DNA of 64,000 bases from Polydactylus sextarius (GCA_016801845.1 CM028906.1:4636501-4700500); one strand, 5' to 3'; shown: positions 12,419 to 25,445, counted from the first letter of the stretch. A program made the numbers and translations. The notes: a model not told the origin generated them from the sequence alone.

Positions 12419-13162
12419 GCTTATACAGGTATGATCTACTAAGACTTATTGATAACTACAGTATATTATATTATTACTTAACTGAGACGGACATTCTGCC
12501 TATTCGACCGGAGCCCGCAGCCCGAAGGTGACGGACACAGCGAAGCCTTTCTATTGTTGCTACTGGTCTTTTCCACCTTTGTTGACGCCCATTATTCAGT
12601 TCTACCCTTTTTTTCTTATTTTAAAGCTTGCAACCATAGCAAAAAAAAGGGTCACAGGAGGGTAAAGAGCAGCGTGGCCTACCAGGACCACATGCATTGG
12701 CGTCTTTCACATGCTGTTAAGTGGACCAGAGGTGACTCAGGCGGGTTTGCCCATTTTTCCATTGCTCCAGATGATAATATAGCAACCCTTGTTTATTGGT
12801 TCTTAGTCCAGCCCCAACCCCACAGACAATAACTCCCCTTTCCTTTTACCCTCTCAGTCCAGTCCACCAGTCTTCGCACTATGCGCTACATACAGAACTA
12901 TGCTGCAAGAGTAGATCCATTTTAAAGGGCTCCGTCATTATTCTTTTCTTTTTTTTCACTATGAACTACATAAACACACACAACCATTGCATGAGGCTGT
13001 GTGGGGTTTTTAAAAAGTGCATTTTCTATCCCTTTAACATCACTGTTCTGTCTTCTTTTTGTACGCACTCCATTTTAACCATTACTTTTCCTTCTTCTTC
13101 TTCTCCATCACCGCACCTGTTGGCAGAGAATTTTGGAAAAATCGCTTCACATGCCATTTGAC

Positions 13163-13196
<34 letters not shown>

Positions 13197-14005
13197 AAGA
13201 AAAAGAAAAAAAAGAAAAAAAGGAAATCACAGAGTCTGACTCATGATCAGATTCACGTTTGATTTTTGTGAAATCAAATGTCACGCAGGCCGAGACCCAT
13301 GAGTCTAATCCCGGACTCGAACCAGAGTTTATTGTTCCAAGTGAAGTGAAATTTGACGTCAACACATTCGCACGCAAAGAAATACACACACACACACACA
13401 TTAAACTGCTGACACACTGAGGAGGATTCGGCCTCTCTGCCCCTTTGTACAGCCTGAGACTGTTATGTTATAACCACTAATTCTACTATATATGTGTATG
13501 TGTCATTATTATTCAAGTTTGTTATATTTTTCGCAGTTTGCAAGACAGAGAGAATGCTGAGTGCCTCGTATTTATTCATTTTTTCGTCTCAAATTTATTT
13601 AAACCCCTCCCCCCTCGACCTGAGATGAAACACACAATCCACGTGGGCAGGCTGAGAGGAGAGGAATAACCTTCGGCATTAAGAAAGGTGACCCTCCACC
13701 CACCCCGCACACATACACCCCCACACACAAACCTTCCTCCTCACCCCTGAAATGGCATGCACTGTTTTGTCTCTCTCTCTCCCAGTCCCCCTTTTGGACC
13801 AGTCAAAAAAAAGGGAAAAATGGGGTTTCTACGGTGTCATTTCCAGACACTCTTTTTGGGCCGGATGAGATTTTTTTCAGCATGTTTGTTTAGCCTGCCT
13901 CGATCTGGTGTCAAAGTTTGTGAGTTTCTCTCCCGCTCTCGTCTCTTTTTCTCTCCAGCAACACAAGGCTACGTGAGACGTGGAGATCGGTGTAAAATAA
14001 ACGCT
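12419..14005 (+). other. jph3: Probable jph3 3' UTR
   Basis: Follows the jph3 stop codon without an obvious splice site. It carries a long A-rich/GA tract (13164-13225) and a poly-T/C-rich stretch. AATAAA at 13996-14001 is a plausible polyadenylation signal, but an alternative end cannot be excluded. No coding signal. Confidence 0.5.
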
Positions 14006-17000
14006 AGCTTTTAACTCTCAGTGGAAATACCGAAAAATGTCCTGAGTTTATGAATGATATAAAAACAAACTCTCTGCTACTGTATGTTTTATACTTCGCA
14101 CCCAGTGGCATCATCATGTTGTGACATCATTGCATGCCCGAGCATGCTCTTTCTTACTCTTTGGTTTATGAGGTTGTTTCGAAGTTAATGTGGAGAAAAT
14201 AATGAAATGTTTGAAATTAATGAGTTTGGTGTGGTTATTGCTGCTGCTGCCTTGAATTGTTCCACTTTATAAAGACAGATATGTCAGAGTGTGAGTTAGA
14301 GATGGAAGAAGTGATATTCAAGTAAAAGAACAAAAGATCAGCGTCAGAATATAAACTATCCAGAGTGCAGGGTGAGTTCATACAGTGGAGATTCAGTACA
14401 TCGGCACCAGGTAAATCTGTGTTTCATTATACCTGCACCGGTAGCACTTTGTTCATCACTCAACAATGATTGACATTTAAGAGCTGAAGCAAGAGGAGAT
14501 GATGAAGGACTGGGCTGGAATATGGTGCAAAAACACAGGAAGTATCTCTGGAGGGTTTCTGGTCTCAAGTTGAACTTGGCGATCAGAAGAAGGATCACAC
14601 AACGAAAGAGGTTGATGATGTGGTTACTGTTTGAACAAAATGGATTTGAGAAAAACACATATTTGGATTCAGAAAGTTGTGGGTCAAGGTTAAAAGAAAC
14701 CATCATTGAGGGTGATATTACTGTGGTCATGACACGTCAGTGTAGTGCTACAAAAAAGAAAAAACAAAAGAAAATGAAAAATAAAACAAAAACAACCCAC
14801 CAAAACAACACCTTGAACCTTCTATTTAGCCTGTTTCCTAACTTTTTTTTTTTTTTTATCCTACTATGGCCCTAATAACTTGTCATGAATTTGTCATGTC
14901 AAGACTTCACTTGTCATTTGAACGTTATGATCCGAAGCACAAAAACTTACCAAACTTAAAAGTTTATATCTCTTCAGCATTTCGGTCACTATGATAAAAA
15001 CACCTAGTTTTCTAGAGGACAGTGCATATTAATATTATTGGCGTTTTTTAAACATTTATAGATAAATTTCAGACAAAAGGTCTCAAAATATATCAAAAAC
15101 AAGTGGAAGATTGAAGTGAATCTGATCCATCCATCTTTACCCACCATGTCCTGATGAACTGAAATAAACCAAGAAGCTCTGTCATCTGTTCACAGATCTT
15201 TAAATCTGAATGTTCACCAAGGTAAGTAGACGCTACATGGTCACATCCAACTGATGTTTCATTATTGATATTGTGAATAATGTGGCAACAAAGTCTACAC
15301 TGGTCTTGGAAACAGAACTGTACCATCACTCTCTTAAGTATCAATAAACTATAGTAAATAAACTTGGCCACATTCCACCACTGCTTTATACTATTGCATA
15401 ATAAAATATAATATTATACATTTAAATTGGTATACGGGTGTTTTATTTATCATAGGATTATTATTTTATATGTATTTTGTAACTGCACATTGTCCCAAAA
15501 CAGCGAGACTGAACAGACAGATACACCTGTCAGATCCAGATTACACTCTGGACCTGCACCATATTGTACAAACTCATCGATCTCAGTATCCAAACATTAT
15601 TTCATGAGGAAATGACAGAAACAAATCCTCCTTAGCATTGGCTTGGTAATCACCAACTCCCCCGCCCCACTCCTCCCTGTCAGGTTGCATAATGATTAGT
15701 GAAACTGTTTCCTTTTGTTTTTCAGTCAAACTGAAACCTCAGAAGTCTCCAATCAGACCGCTGTGCTTTAAAACTGTAATGTACAAGAGATGCTTTATTT
15801 AAAGGTGAGTGTGAAGAACAAACAGAATAACAGAATAAATTCAACTCTCCTGGACTTCTCGTGCAAGTATAAAATGAAATATGATATATTATGATAAATG
15901 ATATATTTTACCTAATAATTAATGGCCACTGACGGATTTTGAGGTAATGTGGCCCTGGACAGAGACAGATGAAGGTCCCCACCTCTTCAGACAGCACCTT
16001 CAAAGTGAAACACGTCATTTAAAGCTGTTTTGAGTCTCTTTGAAGTAGTTTTAGTTGTTTTTAAGTTTTATTGTGCTTGTGTTGAGTCTGTTTGTCGTTG
16101 TTTTGGATCTATGATCATAGTATGTCTCTTTGTGTTTTTTTTTTTTTTTTGTCTCTTTGTGGTCAAATCTTGAATTTCTTAGTTGTACTGAAGTTGTTTC
16201 CAGGCTCCTAAATATCTGTGTTGCACCAATTTGTGAGTGTTTTGCATCTTTTGGAGTAATTTTATGTCACTTTTTTGTTAAGTCTCATTTAGTCAGATAT
16301 GTTACATCCTTTCTTTTGGTCATTTTAGTTTCTTTATGGTCATTTTGAGTCTTTTGATTTTGGGTCTCATGATTATTCCACATTTTCTTTTAGTCCTTAA
16401 AGTCTTGTTGAAGTAGTTTGAATGTCATATTGGTCATCTGTGGTCATTTTGTGTCACTTTTTGGCCATGTTAAGTTTCTATGTGATCATTTTAAATGTCC
16501 TTTTTGTCTCTGTATGGGTTTGAGTCCCCATGATTATACTTCATCTCTTCTTAAGTGTCTAAGTGTTGCTGTAATTATTCTGCTGTGTGGTCATGTTGAC
16601 TCTCTTGTTTCAGTGTCACTGTTACATATATTCTTTATTTTATTTTTTTGGTAGATGAGCACATTTGAAGTAATTTTGAGTCTCTTCATGTGCATCTGGA
16701 TTCTCTGATTTTATGTCACCTTTTGGGCGTTTTAAGTTTCTTTGATGGATTAAGTCTTATTTTTTGAGGGGTGTGGTTATCCATGTCTTCCTGAATACCT
16801 TAGTTTCGCTGAATTACTCTGCCGTGTAGATGTTTTAGGTCTCTGGTCGTTTTAAGTCTCTTTGTTGTCGTCTCGTGTTGTCTAGCTGAGCTCTGTGATT
16901 TCCACACTAGAAATGTCATTTCCCATAGAGGCTCCTGTCGTAGTGGCCCCTGACCTGTCGGAGTCCCGGGCCTGTGCCCGGTCAGTCCGCTCGGTTATCC

Positions 17001-17100
17001 ATCCATGTTAATGAAGTGATTTTGTCTGTAAATCGGTGGAGATGACAGCCGCTGGTAAAGACTTTTCGGTTAATGTTTATTGATTGAGTCAGTGAAACAT
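14006..17100. other. Intergenic spacer between jph3 and znf319
   Basis: AT-rich. From about 16010 to 16870 the sequence is T-rich with repeated 'gtctcttt' / 'cattttgagtctc' phrases, a loose low-complexity tandem pattern. I see no gene or recognisable element. Confidence 0.55.
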
Positions 17101-17119
17101 CGCCCCCTGGCGTTTTAAA

Positions 17120-17442
17120 CAAGAAACGCCTTTGCTACTTTCTTAAAGGGCTCGTATTCTCCTTTGTATTTGTTTGAATCTTCTTCAAACAAACTCCAGG
17201 AGCAGTTTTTCTCCGCCTCGGCTTGTGTCAGGCTCCTCGGTGAACCTCCGCCATGGAGCGGCCGTAGCAGCGGCGGCGGCAGGTCGCTGCGTGGCGGTTT
17301 CCGGTGTCCGTCCGTCTGCAGGAGGATGGCGTCCGGCTTCAACCGCATCCCCTCTACCGCCGGTCCTCCGAATCCTAAATATACCGAAGGTTATCGACCC
17401 CAGGCTGAAGAGCGCGGTGAAAACCATCAATAAGCAGCTCCG
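17120..17442 (+). promoter_or_regulatory. znf319: GC-rich promoter region and non-coding first exon of znf319
   Basis: CpG-dense sequence with GC-box-like stretches and (CGG)-type triplets near 17268-17282 ends at a good splice donor (cagctccg|gtaggt, about 17442/17443). The next acceptor in phase-free context is 'tgctacag' before 18954, and the coding exon follows with its ATG at 19113. The exon contains an ATG at 17326 that opens a short upstream frame; I treat it as 5' UTR because it does not join the ZNF319 frame. Confidence 0.55.
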
Positions 17443-18953
17443 GTAGGTTACTGTGAATTGTTCAGGGATTTTTTTCAAACGAGGTTTCTGTTTTTGCAGA
17501 TGTGCGGGTCTCGGCTGCAGGAGGTGGATTTTCCCCTGCAGCTCCGGGGAGGCCTAGTTTGATTCGGGGTCCGTTCGCAGTGAATCCTCGTATCAAACGT
17601 TAGACCAGTGAACGTTACTGTGGCCTTTCATAAAGCGGCGTTCAACTGGAGCGACGGCGGCTCGCAGGGTGGCGGCGCCTCGCCCGCATTCGCCGCGTTT
17701 TATTTAAGATATAATGTGCAATTTACGTACATTTAATTTCACATTTGCCCTGATTCGATACAAACGGAGCTAGATTTTCAAAGGAGCTTCAGGTGTTTAG
17801 TTGTGTTAGCTGTAGCCGTTAGCTGTTAGCTACGCTGCCGCAGCTGACAAGCTAACGTCTAATAGCAACATCCTGGAACCGAAGCAGTTACAAATACCGG
17901 ACTAAAATTAACGTTTATATTCACCTTCTCCGAAAATAACGAAGCAGAATAAAGACACATCTGTGTGATGAAGCTGTTTGCACCATGTTACTGTAAATAT
18001 GCATGTTTAGCTCCAAAATTTGACCGTTACATACCCGATTTGCGTTTCAGGAAATAGACCGAGCCCAGCTCGTTGGTTTTTTAACCTTTGTTTTCGCTGC
18101 TTTCCTTTTAATAAAAACGCTTCGGGTGTGTACATGTGTCTGTATTATCTGCTTCACAGATAACGGTATTTACATTGCGCTGTTTTCAGTTTCTTCCTGA
18201 AGAACTGAAGGACATGTTTTAGGCCTCTCAGGCTAACCTAGTAGGCTTGTTCCAGTTCAGGGCTGTGTCTATTTGTAATGTATTAATATTGATCAATCTG
18301 TCGATTATATGTTCCGTTATAAAAAGTGTTTCCTTGGTTAATTCAGAACGTCAGAAAAGACGAATCTACTTATGAAAACAGCTGGAGGTCTAAACTGAGC
18401 GTCCTTATATATCTTGTTTTTCATTTACGGTTCATGTTTATCATCATTAACTTGCAGATTATTCTTTAAATTAATCTCAACATCAAAATGTGAAACTGGT
18501 GACCATCACAACTTCACAGAGATGATTGTGACATCTGAATTAGTTTGATGTATCAACACATAAATTGTTTACACTGAGATGTGACAAAGAAAACAAGACA
18601 AGCCCCCAACCTTGTAATGTAAAAGGCAGGAATCTATGTTTAGCTTTTTTGTTTGTTTTAAAAAGATGACTGAAACTATTAGTTTCAGTTGTGAAAATGG
18701 TTGCCATTTACAGTCCTGACATTTCACTAATAGAATAATAGAAAAATTATTTCAGTTGTGTGCACAAGAATATTAAATTTACAGTGGCCAAGAACAGCAA
18801 CTGATAGTCATATTTGAGATCTTTGAACCAGCAAATGTTTTGCACTTGATCTGAGGAAAAAACTGTCAGAATTGACAAATAGTTGAGTTGAAATGAAATT
18901 ATGTTTTGTGTCAGATATGTTGTTTACGTTACTGTTTTATTTTTCTGCTACAG
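17443..18953 (+). other. znf319 5' UTR intron
   Basis: Donor gtaggttac, acceptor ttctgctacag. The first part (to about 17700) is still CpG-rich; the rest is ordinary AT-rich intron. No other feature seen. Confidence 0.55.
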
Positions 18954-19112
18954 GTTTTTCACTCATGTCAAAGGAGGTGTGCAAACCCTGACTTGGCACT
19001 CGCCTCCTCTGTGCTAGTTACCACTTCTAAAACCACACCCACCCTCCCAGTTTGGTGCTGAAACCCACCTTCCATCTCCTGACTGCTGTGGCCCTGCCTA
19101 CGAAGTGGAAGG

Positions 19113-20867
19113 ATGACGGAGGCATGGCAGCAGCAGCAACATGCAGTGGCTCCACCCTCTGTCGTGCACACGCTCCCCCAGGGGACCGACAACCCGCTGG
19201 GCTGCACTGTGTACGGCGTTGTCCTGCAGCCGGACACTTCCCTGCAGCAGCCGCAGCACGGCCAGCAGCATGCTGTTCAAGCCCAGCAGCCGCTGCAGGT
19301 CGGAGGCGAGAGAGGGCACAAGTGTGGAGCCTGTGGTCATGACATATCTCACCTGGCCAACCCCCACGAGCACCAGTGTATGGTGAGCCAGGACCGGTCC
19401 TTCCAATGCACACAGTGCATGAAGATCTTCAGCCAGGCAACCGACCTACTGGAACATCAGTGCGTGCAGGTGGAGCAGAAGCCTTTTGTCTGCGGTGTGT
19501 GTAAGATGGGCTTCTCTCTGCTCACCTCGTTGGCTCAGCATCACAACTCGCACGGCAACGGCAACAACCCGATGAAATGCTCCATCTGTGAGAAAACCTA
19601 CCGGCCGGGGTCCGGTAATGCCACTCCAACCTCGTCAGCTGCCAACCCCCAGCAACCCTCCACCGGTGAGACGTCTGGTGGTGCGGCGATCAGTGCCTCG
19701 TCTCCTCCTGCATTTGAGGCCTCGGCACCAGACAGGCCATACAAGTGCTCTGTGTGCCATAAGGCCTTCCGGCACCTGTCAGAGCTGACTCGCCATGAGA
19801 GAGTACACACTGGTGAAAAGCCATACAAATGTGACACGTGTGATAAAAGCTTCAGCCAGTCTTCGCATCTGGCACATCACCAGCGCACACACAGCTCAGA
19901 GCGGCCGTACAAATGCGCCGTGTGCGAGAAGAGCTTCAAGCACCGCTCTCACCTTGTGCGGCACATGTACGCTCATTCAGGCGAGCACCTCTTTAAGTGC
20001 AATTTGTGTGAGATGCACTTTAAGGAGTCGTCTGAGCTCTTGCACCATCAATGCCAGCCGGAAGGGGAGAGGCCTTTCCGCTGCGGTTCGTGCGGAAAGA
20101 GCTTCAAGCGGCCGTCCGACCTGCGGCAGCACGAACGCACTCACTCAGAGGAGCGCCCATTCCAGTGTGAGGAGTGCCAGATGAGTTTTAAACAGCAGTA
20201 TGCTCTCGTGCGCCACCGCCGCACACATAAAAACCCGGCAGATCGCCCCTTCAAGTGTAACCTCTGCGATAAGGGATTTCTCCAGCCGTCACACCTACTA
20301 TATCACCAGCAGGTTCACGGCATGGAAAGTCTGTTTAAATGTGCATCCTGCCAGAAGTCTTTCAGCCAATCAGGAGAACTGCTGAGGCACAAATGTGGTG
20401 GGGAAGTGGAGAAGCCGTATAAGTGTGACGTGTGCGGCAAAGGTTACAAAAAGAATTCAACGCTGCAGCGCCACCAGAACTCTCACTGCACAGAGAAGCC
20501 GCTCAAGTGCTCCCTGTGCGACAAGCGGTTTGTGTCGTCCTCAGAGTTCGTCCAGCATCGCTGCGACCCAACGCGAGAGAAGCCGCTAAAATGTCCCGAC
20601 TGTGAAAAGCGCTTCAGGTACTCGTCGGAGCTACAGCGCCATCGCCGAGTTCACACGGGTGAGAAGCCGTTCAAGTGCGCCAGCTGCGACAAGAGCTTTA
20701 AGCAACGCGAGCACCTGGCCAAGCACCAGAGTGTGCACTCACGGGAGACACAGTTTAAGTGCGTGTGGTGCGGCGAGCGTTTCGTTGACCTCACTGCGCT
20801 GCAGGAGCACACGGTTCAGCACACCGCCGAGGGCGAGAGTTTCCCCGAGGCTCCCTGCATCCCGTGA
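19113..20867 (+). CDS. znf319: Zinc finger protein 319
   Basis: A 584-residue protein on a single exon; human ZNF319 is about the same length (582). The N terminus is Gln/His-rich (WQQQQHAV...), followed by the family stretch NPLGCTVYGVVLQPD. Then come about 17 C2H2-type modules to the C terminus. Eleven are canonical CX2C...HX3H. Five end in Cys instead of the last His (for example CTQCMKIFSQATDLLEHQC and CSLCDKRFVSSSEFVQHRC), and one after CSICEKTY is broken by a Ser/Thr/Pro/Ala-rich linker of about 50 residues. TGEKP-type linkers join several fingers. It is probably a nuclear DNA- or RNA-binding protein; a target is not known to me. The start ATG at 19113 matches the family N terminus. Neighbouring csnk2a2 agrees with the human 16q21 gene set. 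Confidence 0.95.
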   Translation: MTEAWQQQQHAVAPPSVVHTLPQGTDNPLGCTVYGVVLQPDTSLQQPQHGQQHAVQAQQPLQVGGERGHKCGACGHDISHLANPHEHQCMVSQDRSFQCTQCMKIFSQATDLLEHQCVQVEQKPFVCGVCKMGFSLLTSLAQHHNSHGNGNNPMKCSICEKTYRPGSGNATPTSSAANPQQPSTGETSGGAAISASSPPAFEASAPDRPYKCSVCHKAFRHLSELTRHERVHTGEKPYKCDTCDKSFSQSSHLAHHQRTHSSERPYKCAVCEKSFKHRSHLVRHMYAHSGEHLFKCNLCEMHFKESSELLHHQCQPEGERPFRCGSCGKSFKRPSDLRQHERTHSEERPFQCEECQMSFKQQYALVRHRRTHKNPADRPFKCNLCDKGFLQPSHLLYHQQVHGMESLFKCASCQKSFSQSGELLRHKCGGEVEKPYKCDVCGKGYKKNSTLQRHQNSHCTEKPLKCSLCDKRFVSSSEFVQHRCDPTREKPLKCPDCEKRFRYSSELQRHRRVHTGEKPFKCASCDKSFKQREHLAKHQSVHSRETQFKCVWCGERFVDLTALQEHTVQHTAEGESFPEAPCIP

Positions 20868-22490
20868 ACTTTGGTGCTCGACAGCACCGGACAGCAAATG
20901 TGACATTTGCCCTCAAATAGCAACGAGTGCCAGCCTCCGCTCTCTCATCTGTAGTTTATAAAACGCAACCATTGATTATGTTTAACAATTTTTAGTATTT
21001 GTAAAGTTCATCCTCGTCATTCGTTGAGCAACGAAGCGACAGAGTGGATTCCGATCCCTCTTTTATTTTGGAACACATGAGAAGAAAAAAAAAACAGAAT
21101 GAAAAAGGCTTGTCATGTAAAACGTGGGAAGATCTTGATTTTGTTCAGTGCGTTTAGAATGTGGGACCTTATTCTGTGGTTGCATGTGATCGTCTGTTGT
21201 GTAACTGTTGTTGAGAAAGATGACAAGAACTTCCGGGCAATTGTTAGATAATGTGTGTGTTCATGTTTTAGGCTCCTCTCAAATCCATGTGCCTTTTTTT
21301 CCCGTTTTTTTTTTTTTTTTTTTACCGGTCACTCCTTCTGTGTGTTGTTTTTTGTTTGTTTCATATCCAGTTTAGGCGGAAACCCTCCCGTCCGTATCCA
21401 GCGGCTGGCTTCTTGTGCAGCAGTATATTTTCACATACTAGATCTTAGGATAGTGTCATCTGTTTGTGCATGAATATTTATCACACTTTAATATCACTGT
21501 TGTATTATAGGTTTGGTTTATTTAGGAAAATATCCTAAAAAGAAGAAACAAGTGGATTTGTGAAAATGTATAGCCTGTGTCCTATGAAATCTGTGTTGTT
21601 GCATCTTTGTATTAAAACCAGTGACATGTAGGTAACTAACCTGTACCTATCATGTCATACAAACACTTGACATGTGCAATAGAACATGCACAATGTAATA
21701 TTTATGACTACTGATTCATGGCATAGTCTACTCTGTTATACTTATAGATTGTGTGTATACGCTTATGTAAACATTGGAAACTGTATAGTGCTTATGTTAC
21801 AGGCTTTTGTATTCACTATGAATGAGCTTGCTGTATTTTGCAAGCACTTTAGTTTCATTTCCAGTCGGATCGTCACAAGGTTTAATCCCGACAAAGACTT
21901 TTAAAGCGTTATATTTGCTCACTTGCCACAAACTTTAGCTGCATTAGTTCCTGTGCGATCACATCTAACAAAAGTAATGTTATTGTTTTTTTTATTATTA
22001 TTATTATTTTATTTGTTTTTGTTTTCGGGGAAGAATTGGCCTTGTAATATCCTCACAGGATCCTAGCCTCCTCCTGGTAAAGACCAGACGTTCAGCAGAT
22101 TTAATCCAAGTAGCCTCAAAGTTGCAATTTAACAGTATGTATTGGTTTATACCGAGGATAAAGTAAAAAAAAGTGTGTACTTTAGTTTACCGTGTGGATT
22201 TCTATATTCTGTACAATCTTTGCAGTATATTTAAAAGAAGGTTTTTGGAGTTTAAAAATCATGGACAAAGGGAATAACAGTGGGTGACTGATGGGTGGGT
22301 GGGTGGGTGGGTGGGGGGTCTAGAGAGGGACTGTGTGCCATGGTTTAGGTCCTGGTGAATCTGCTTCAAAACTTCCAGCGGGTGGACGAACAAGTGTGAT
22401 GAAGCATCAGATTTACACATATGGATATTGATATAGACTCCTGTTCATATTGTATACAGACAATTAAAATAAACCACCCTTATGACAACA
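20868..22490 (+). other. znf319: znf319 3' UTR
   Basis: Long untranslated stretch with U-rich tracts and a (GGGT)n run at about 22291-22319. It ends at a likely polyadenylation signal AATAAA (22468-22473). Confidence 0.65.
22291..22319. repeat. (GGGT)n short tandem repeat
   Basis: Six to seven GGGT units at the 3' end of the znf319 transcript region. Runs of G in the RNA could form a quadruplex; that is inference only. Confidence 0.85.
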
Positions 22491-22976
22491 ACGGCGTACA
22501 TGGGTTTTCATCGCAGCTGATTCTGCTGCAAGTATTTGCAACAAAGTCAGAAGTGGCACTGAGGATTAATTTTCAGGACAGAGGGAACAGGTGAGTGTCT
22601 GCAGCGTCAGATCAGTCTGCTGTATGTGACTGAGGCTGCATGGTCTTTGGTTTTCACTGCAGATGTGAGCTACACTGCACAACACTGCCCCGATGGTTTC
22701 CGGTGGTATTACTCCATTTGCTGCGAACTGCTACAGATCAATAAGCTCCCTGAAAACGGACCAAATTACTTATGTAATGACGGACGAAAGGCTCCGTCCG
22801 TCTCCATATGAGTATCCAGTGTAGAGCATAAATGGGCATAAAGTGTCCAACGCTAGGAACACACGTACCTATTTACATATGTAAAGGAAGTATAAATGGG
22901 CCTTTATTGTACATGTGGTTTTGTGATGACCTCATTCATCTTCAGCCAGGTGATAATAAAAACTCTTAATAGGAGA

Positions 22977-23015
<39 letters not shown>

Positions 23016-24130
23016 TTAAAAAAAGAAAATCTGCAATTGAACATTTGATGTTACTTTCGTTTATTCCTTAGACTTGATCAAATCACATGACTGGTTTCAA
23101 GATGTAACAGCTGAAAAACAAAGTCATGGAATAGAAATAATAAATAAAATAATAAATAAAAAAGTGCAAGTCTCCAGAGGCGAAGAAGAAGGCTTGTGAG
23201 TGTGATGTTTGCTGCTGGGACATGACAGAGTTCACAGGGAGCTGTAGCATCAGCCAACTGGAAATTATCACCATCTTGTAGGGCTTTGCCATCAACTTCC
23301 TTCCACAGTGCTGTCTTTATACTCTGTTCTAGGTTTTGATCAATGTTGCTAGACCATGTAAAATCTGAGATACAATAATATACATTTTGGACAGAAACTT
23401 TTATGTGAGCATCAGAGTAAATAAAGTAGGATGGTGTGGATGTCACGTTTATCCTAACAGGGTAGGGTTTTTAGATCATTGTTAATATTTGCATAAACTT
23501 GTTTTGTCTCAGTTTTACCTTTTATATGTTATATTTGTGCTGTTTGGGAATGGAAGAGCTGTAAAGTAGACATATACCACATTTATAATATGGTATATAA
23601 AGTAAAAAAACAATTTAAAAATGTCTAACATACCTTCAGTATTCTGAGGGTCTAATGAAAAAAAATTTGTCAAATTAATCCCAATTGTTACATATTTTAT
23701 CTTTTATAATATAAGTAGCTGTCTCTTTTTAATTAGCTGATAACAGCCTATAAACAGAATCCTGATACTGGTATATGTTAACTAATATGGGACAATATTA
23801 CAACATTTTTGTCGTTGTTTTTAAAGAACAATAAAATATAGAGTAAAACCATTAATCTCCACCAAAGGACCAACAACCTATAACAACCAGTACACAATCA
23901 GAATGTCGGCCCATATATATCAATATCAGTAAAACTGGTGTTTTACTGATATCAGTCCATTTTACGGGTTCAGTAATGCGTAATACTATGCATTTTTATT
24001 TCACTTAAATATAAATTTATTTTGATGAACAGAATTTATTATAATGAACTGATCATTGTTGACCAATATAATTAATTTATTGAATTGCGGTTTAGTTTAA
24101 CCCACCTGCCATTTGTTGTTGAGGTCATCG
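22491..24130. other. Intergenic spacer between znf319 and csnk2a2
   Basis: It contains an (AT)n tract (22977-23010), the second copy of the interspersed repeat (23161-23285) and AT-rich sequence. 'ccatatatatcaatatcagtaaaactggtgttttactgatatc' near 23910-23955 includes a small inverted repeat. No gene seen. Confidence 0.6.
23161..23285. repeat. Interspersed repeat, copy 2 (first copy at 6201-6325)
   Basis: Shares 'gtgcaagtctccagag', 'gaaggcttgtgagtgtgatg' and 'gggacatgacagag' with the copy inside jph3, in the same orientation. Not classified. Confidence 0.7.
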
Positions 24131-24375
24131 AGCCTGTCGCTTCACTTCCGGGGCATGTTTACCGCAAAAGGGAAGATCGTCTTGTCGCTGTTGCTAACGA
24201 GCTACCACCACCTCCTGCACAACGTTAAGAAAAAACCCTGATTCTGCGGATTTTACGCACATTAGCGCCGGTGGTGCCTGATCGCTGCGTGAAGAGAAAC
24301 GTCCCTCTGGTGCTAACGGGGCAAACGTTCATGTCGGGCGGACTTCCTCCGAGCTCCGGGGTCTCTGCGACGAGG
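24130..24375 (+). promoter_or_regulatory. csnk2a2: Probable csnk2a2 promoter and non-coding exon 1
   Basis: A CpG-rich island with an ETS-like 'cacttccgg' (about 24141-24150). A candidate exon ends at 'ctgcgacgag|gttagc'. The next coding-side acceptor is 'gtctgcag' before 25446. The island includes an ATG at about 24331 that would open a short upstream frame; after splicing at this donor it is out of frame with the kinase and stops soon. The transcription start is inferred from base composition only. Confidence 0.5.
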
Positions 24376-25445
24376 TTAGCCGGCTAACTTTAGCCTCCGT
24401 TATTGATTTCACAACCCGTTAATGTCGACAGTAACAATCAGTGCGCGACCCACAGCGTCCACTTAACATAATAATATCACTCTCCAGTGTGTATTTATCT
24501 TTGTTCAGTTTGCTGAGTTCGAGTTTTAACAGGTATTGTTTTATGCGCAGCGAACTGAGCTAGGTCACCGTAACTAACCAGCTAGCTAGTTAGCGCCGGA
24601 TTACACGGCTGTAAAAGATGCTAACGCGCCCAGTTTGGACTGAATAATGTGTTGACCTGGAGCTAAGCAGTGAGGTTTATCGTGAACCCTGCTGGTCTAC
24701 GGTGTGAACAGATGCTGTTAGACCGGAGGGAAAGGCCCCGGAGCCGCGGGGAGCCCCGCGGTGTCGTGACGGGCGCTGCACGTTCTGGTTCTGGTTCTGA
24801 GATAAACCGGTTTGGGGTGGGGCTGTTTGGTTCTGACGGAAAGAAAACACACCTCTACGTTTGTAAAGAGATTCAAGTGTCTGCGTGTTAAAGTAGTAAA
24901 TGATGAGGATGTTTTTGGTAGTTTTGAAACAGATGTGGTCTGATGTCATGATGAAAATGTAGCTGTAATTTTCCTGCTTTTCCTTCGTTTAAAAACACCA
25001 AACTGAGGTTTTGATGACCTGTGGTGTGTCCGTGTTAATCCAGTCCTGGTTGGACAAGTGTAAGGACAGTGATGTGATGTCCAGTGTGGTCTGTGTGGTG
25101 AAAAAGAAGGGAAATAGGGTTATGAAAAAGGGTCTGGTGGGCTGAGGGAAAGCCAATACTCTGCATCTTAACACAACTACACGCATTGTGACAGTCATAT
25201 GAGCAGGGTAGAGATTAACAAGGAAAATGGTAATATGATTAAAAAAGAATAACAATAATAATAACAGTATCTTTAATATAATTGAAAATGAAGCAAATAT
25301 GTGTGTATGTTTAATTGACAGACAAATAAACAGTCCAGGTTTCCAGGTACAGGTTAGCTTTATGTCAGTCAATAACTAAATTAATCACTAATTCAGATGG
25401 TCTAACTGCCTTTTGTTATTGAATCTTTTATCTGTGTGTCTGCAG
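24376..25445 (+). other. csnk2a2 5' UTR intron
   Basis: CpG-rich to about 24820, then AT-rich. No other feature recognised. Confidence 0.5.

Noticed and set aside
13059..13262. Lysine-rich open frame ending in a poly-Lys run
   Set aside because: It is translation of an A-rich tract in the jph3 3' UTR.
17164..17446. Open frames of about 90 codons on both strands in the znf319 first exon
   Set aside because: Base composition of a CpG island explains them. They do not join the ZNF319 frame and resemble no protein I know.
22977..23010. AT tract considered as an origin-like or regulatory element
   Set aside because: Plain dinucleotide microsatellite with no accompanying motif.
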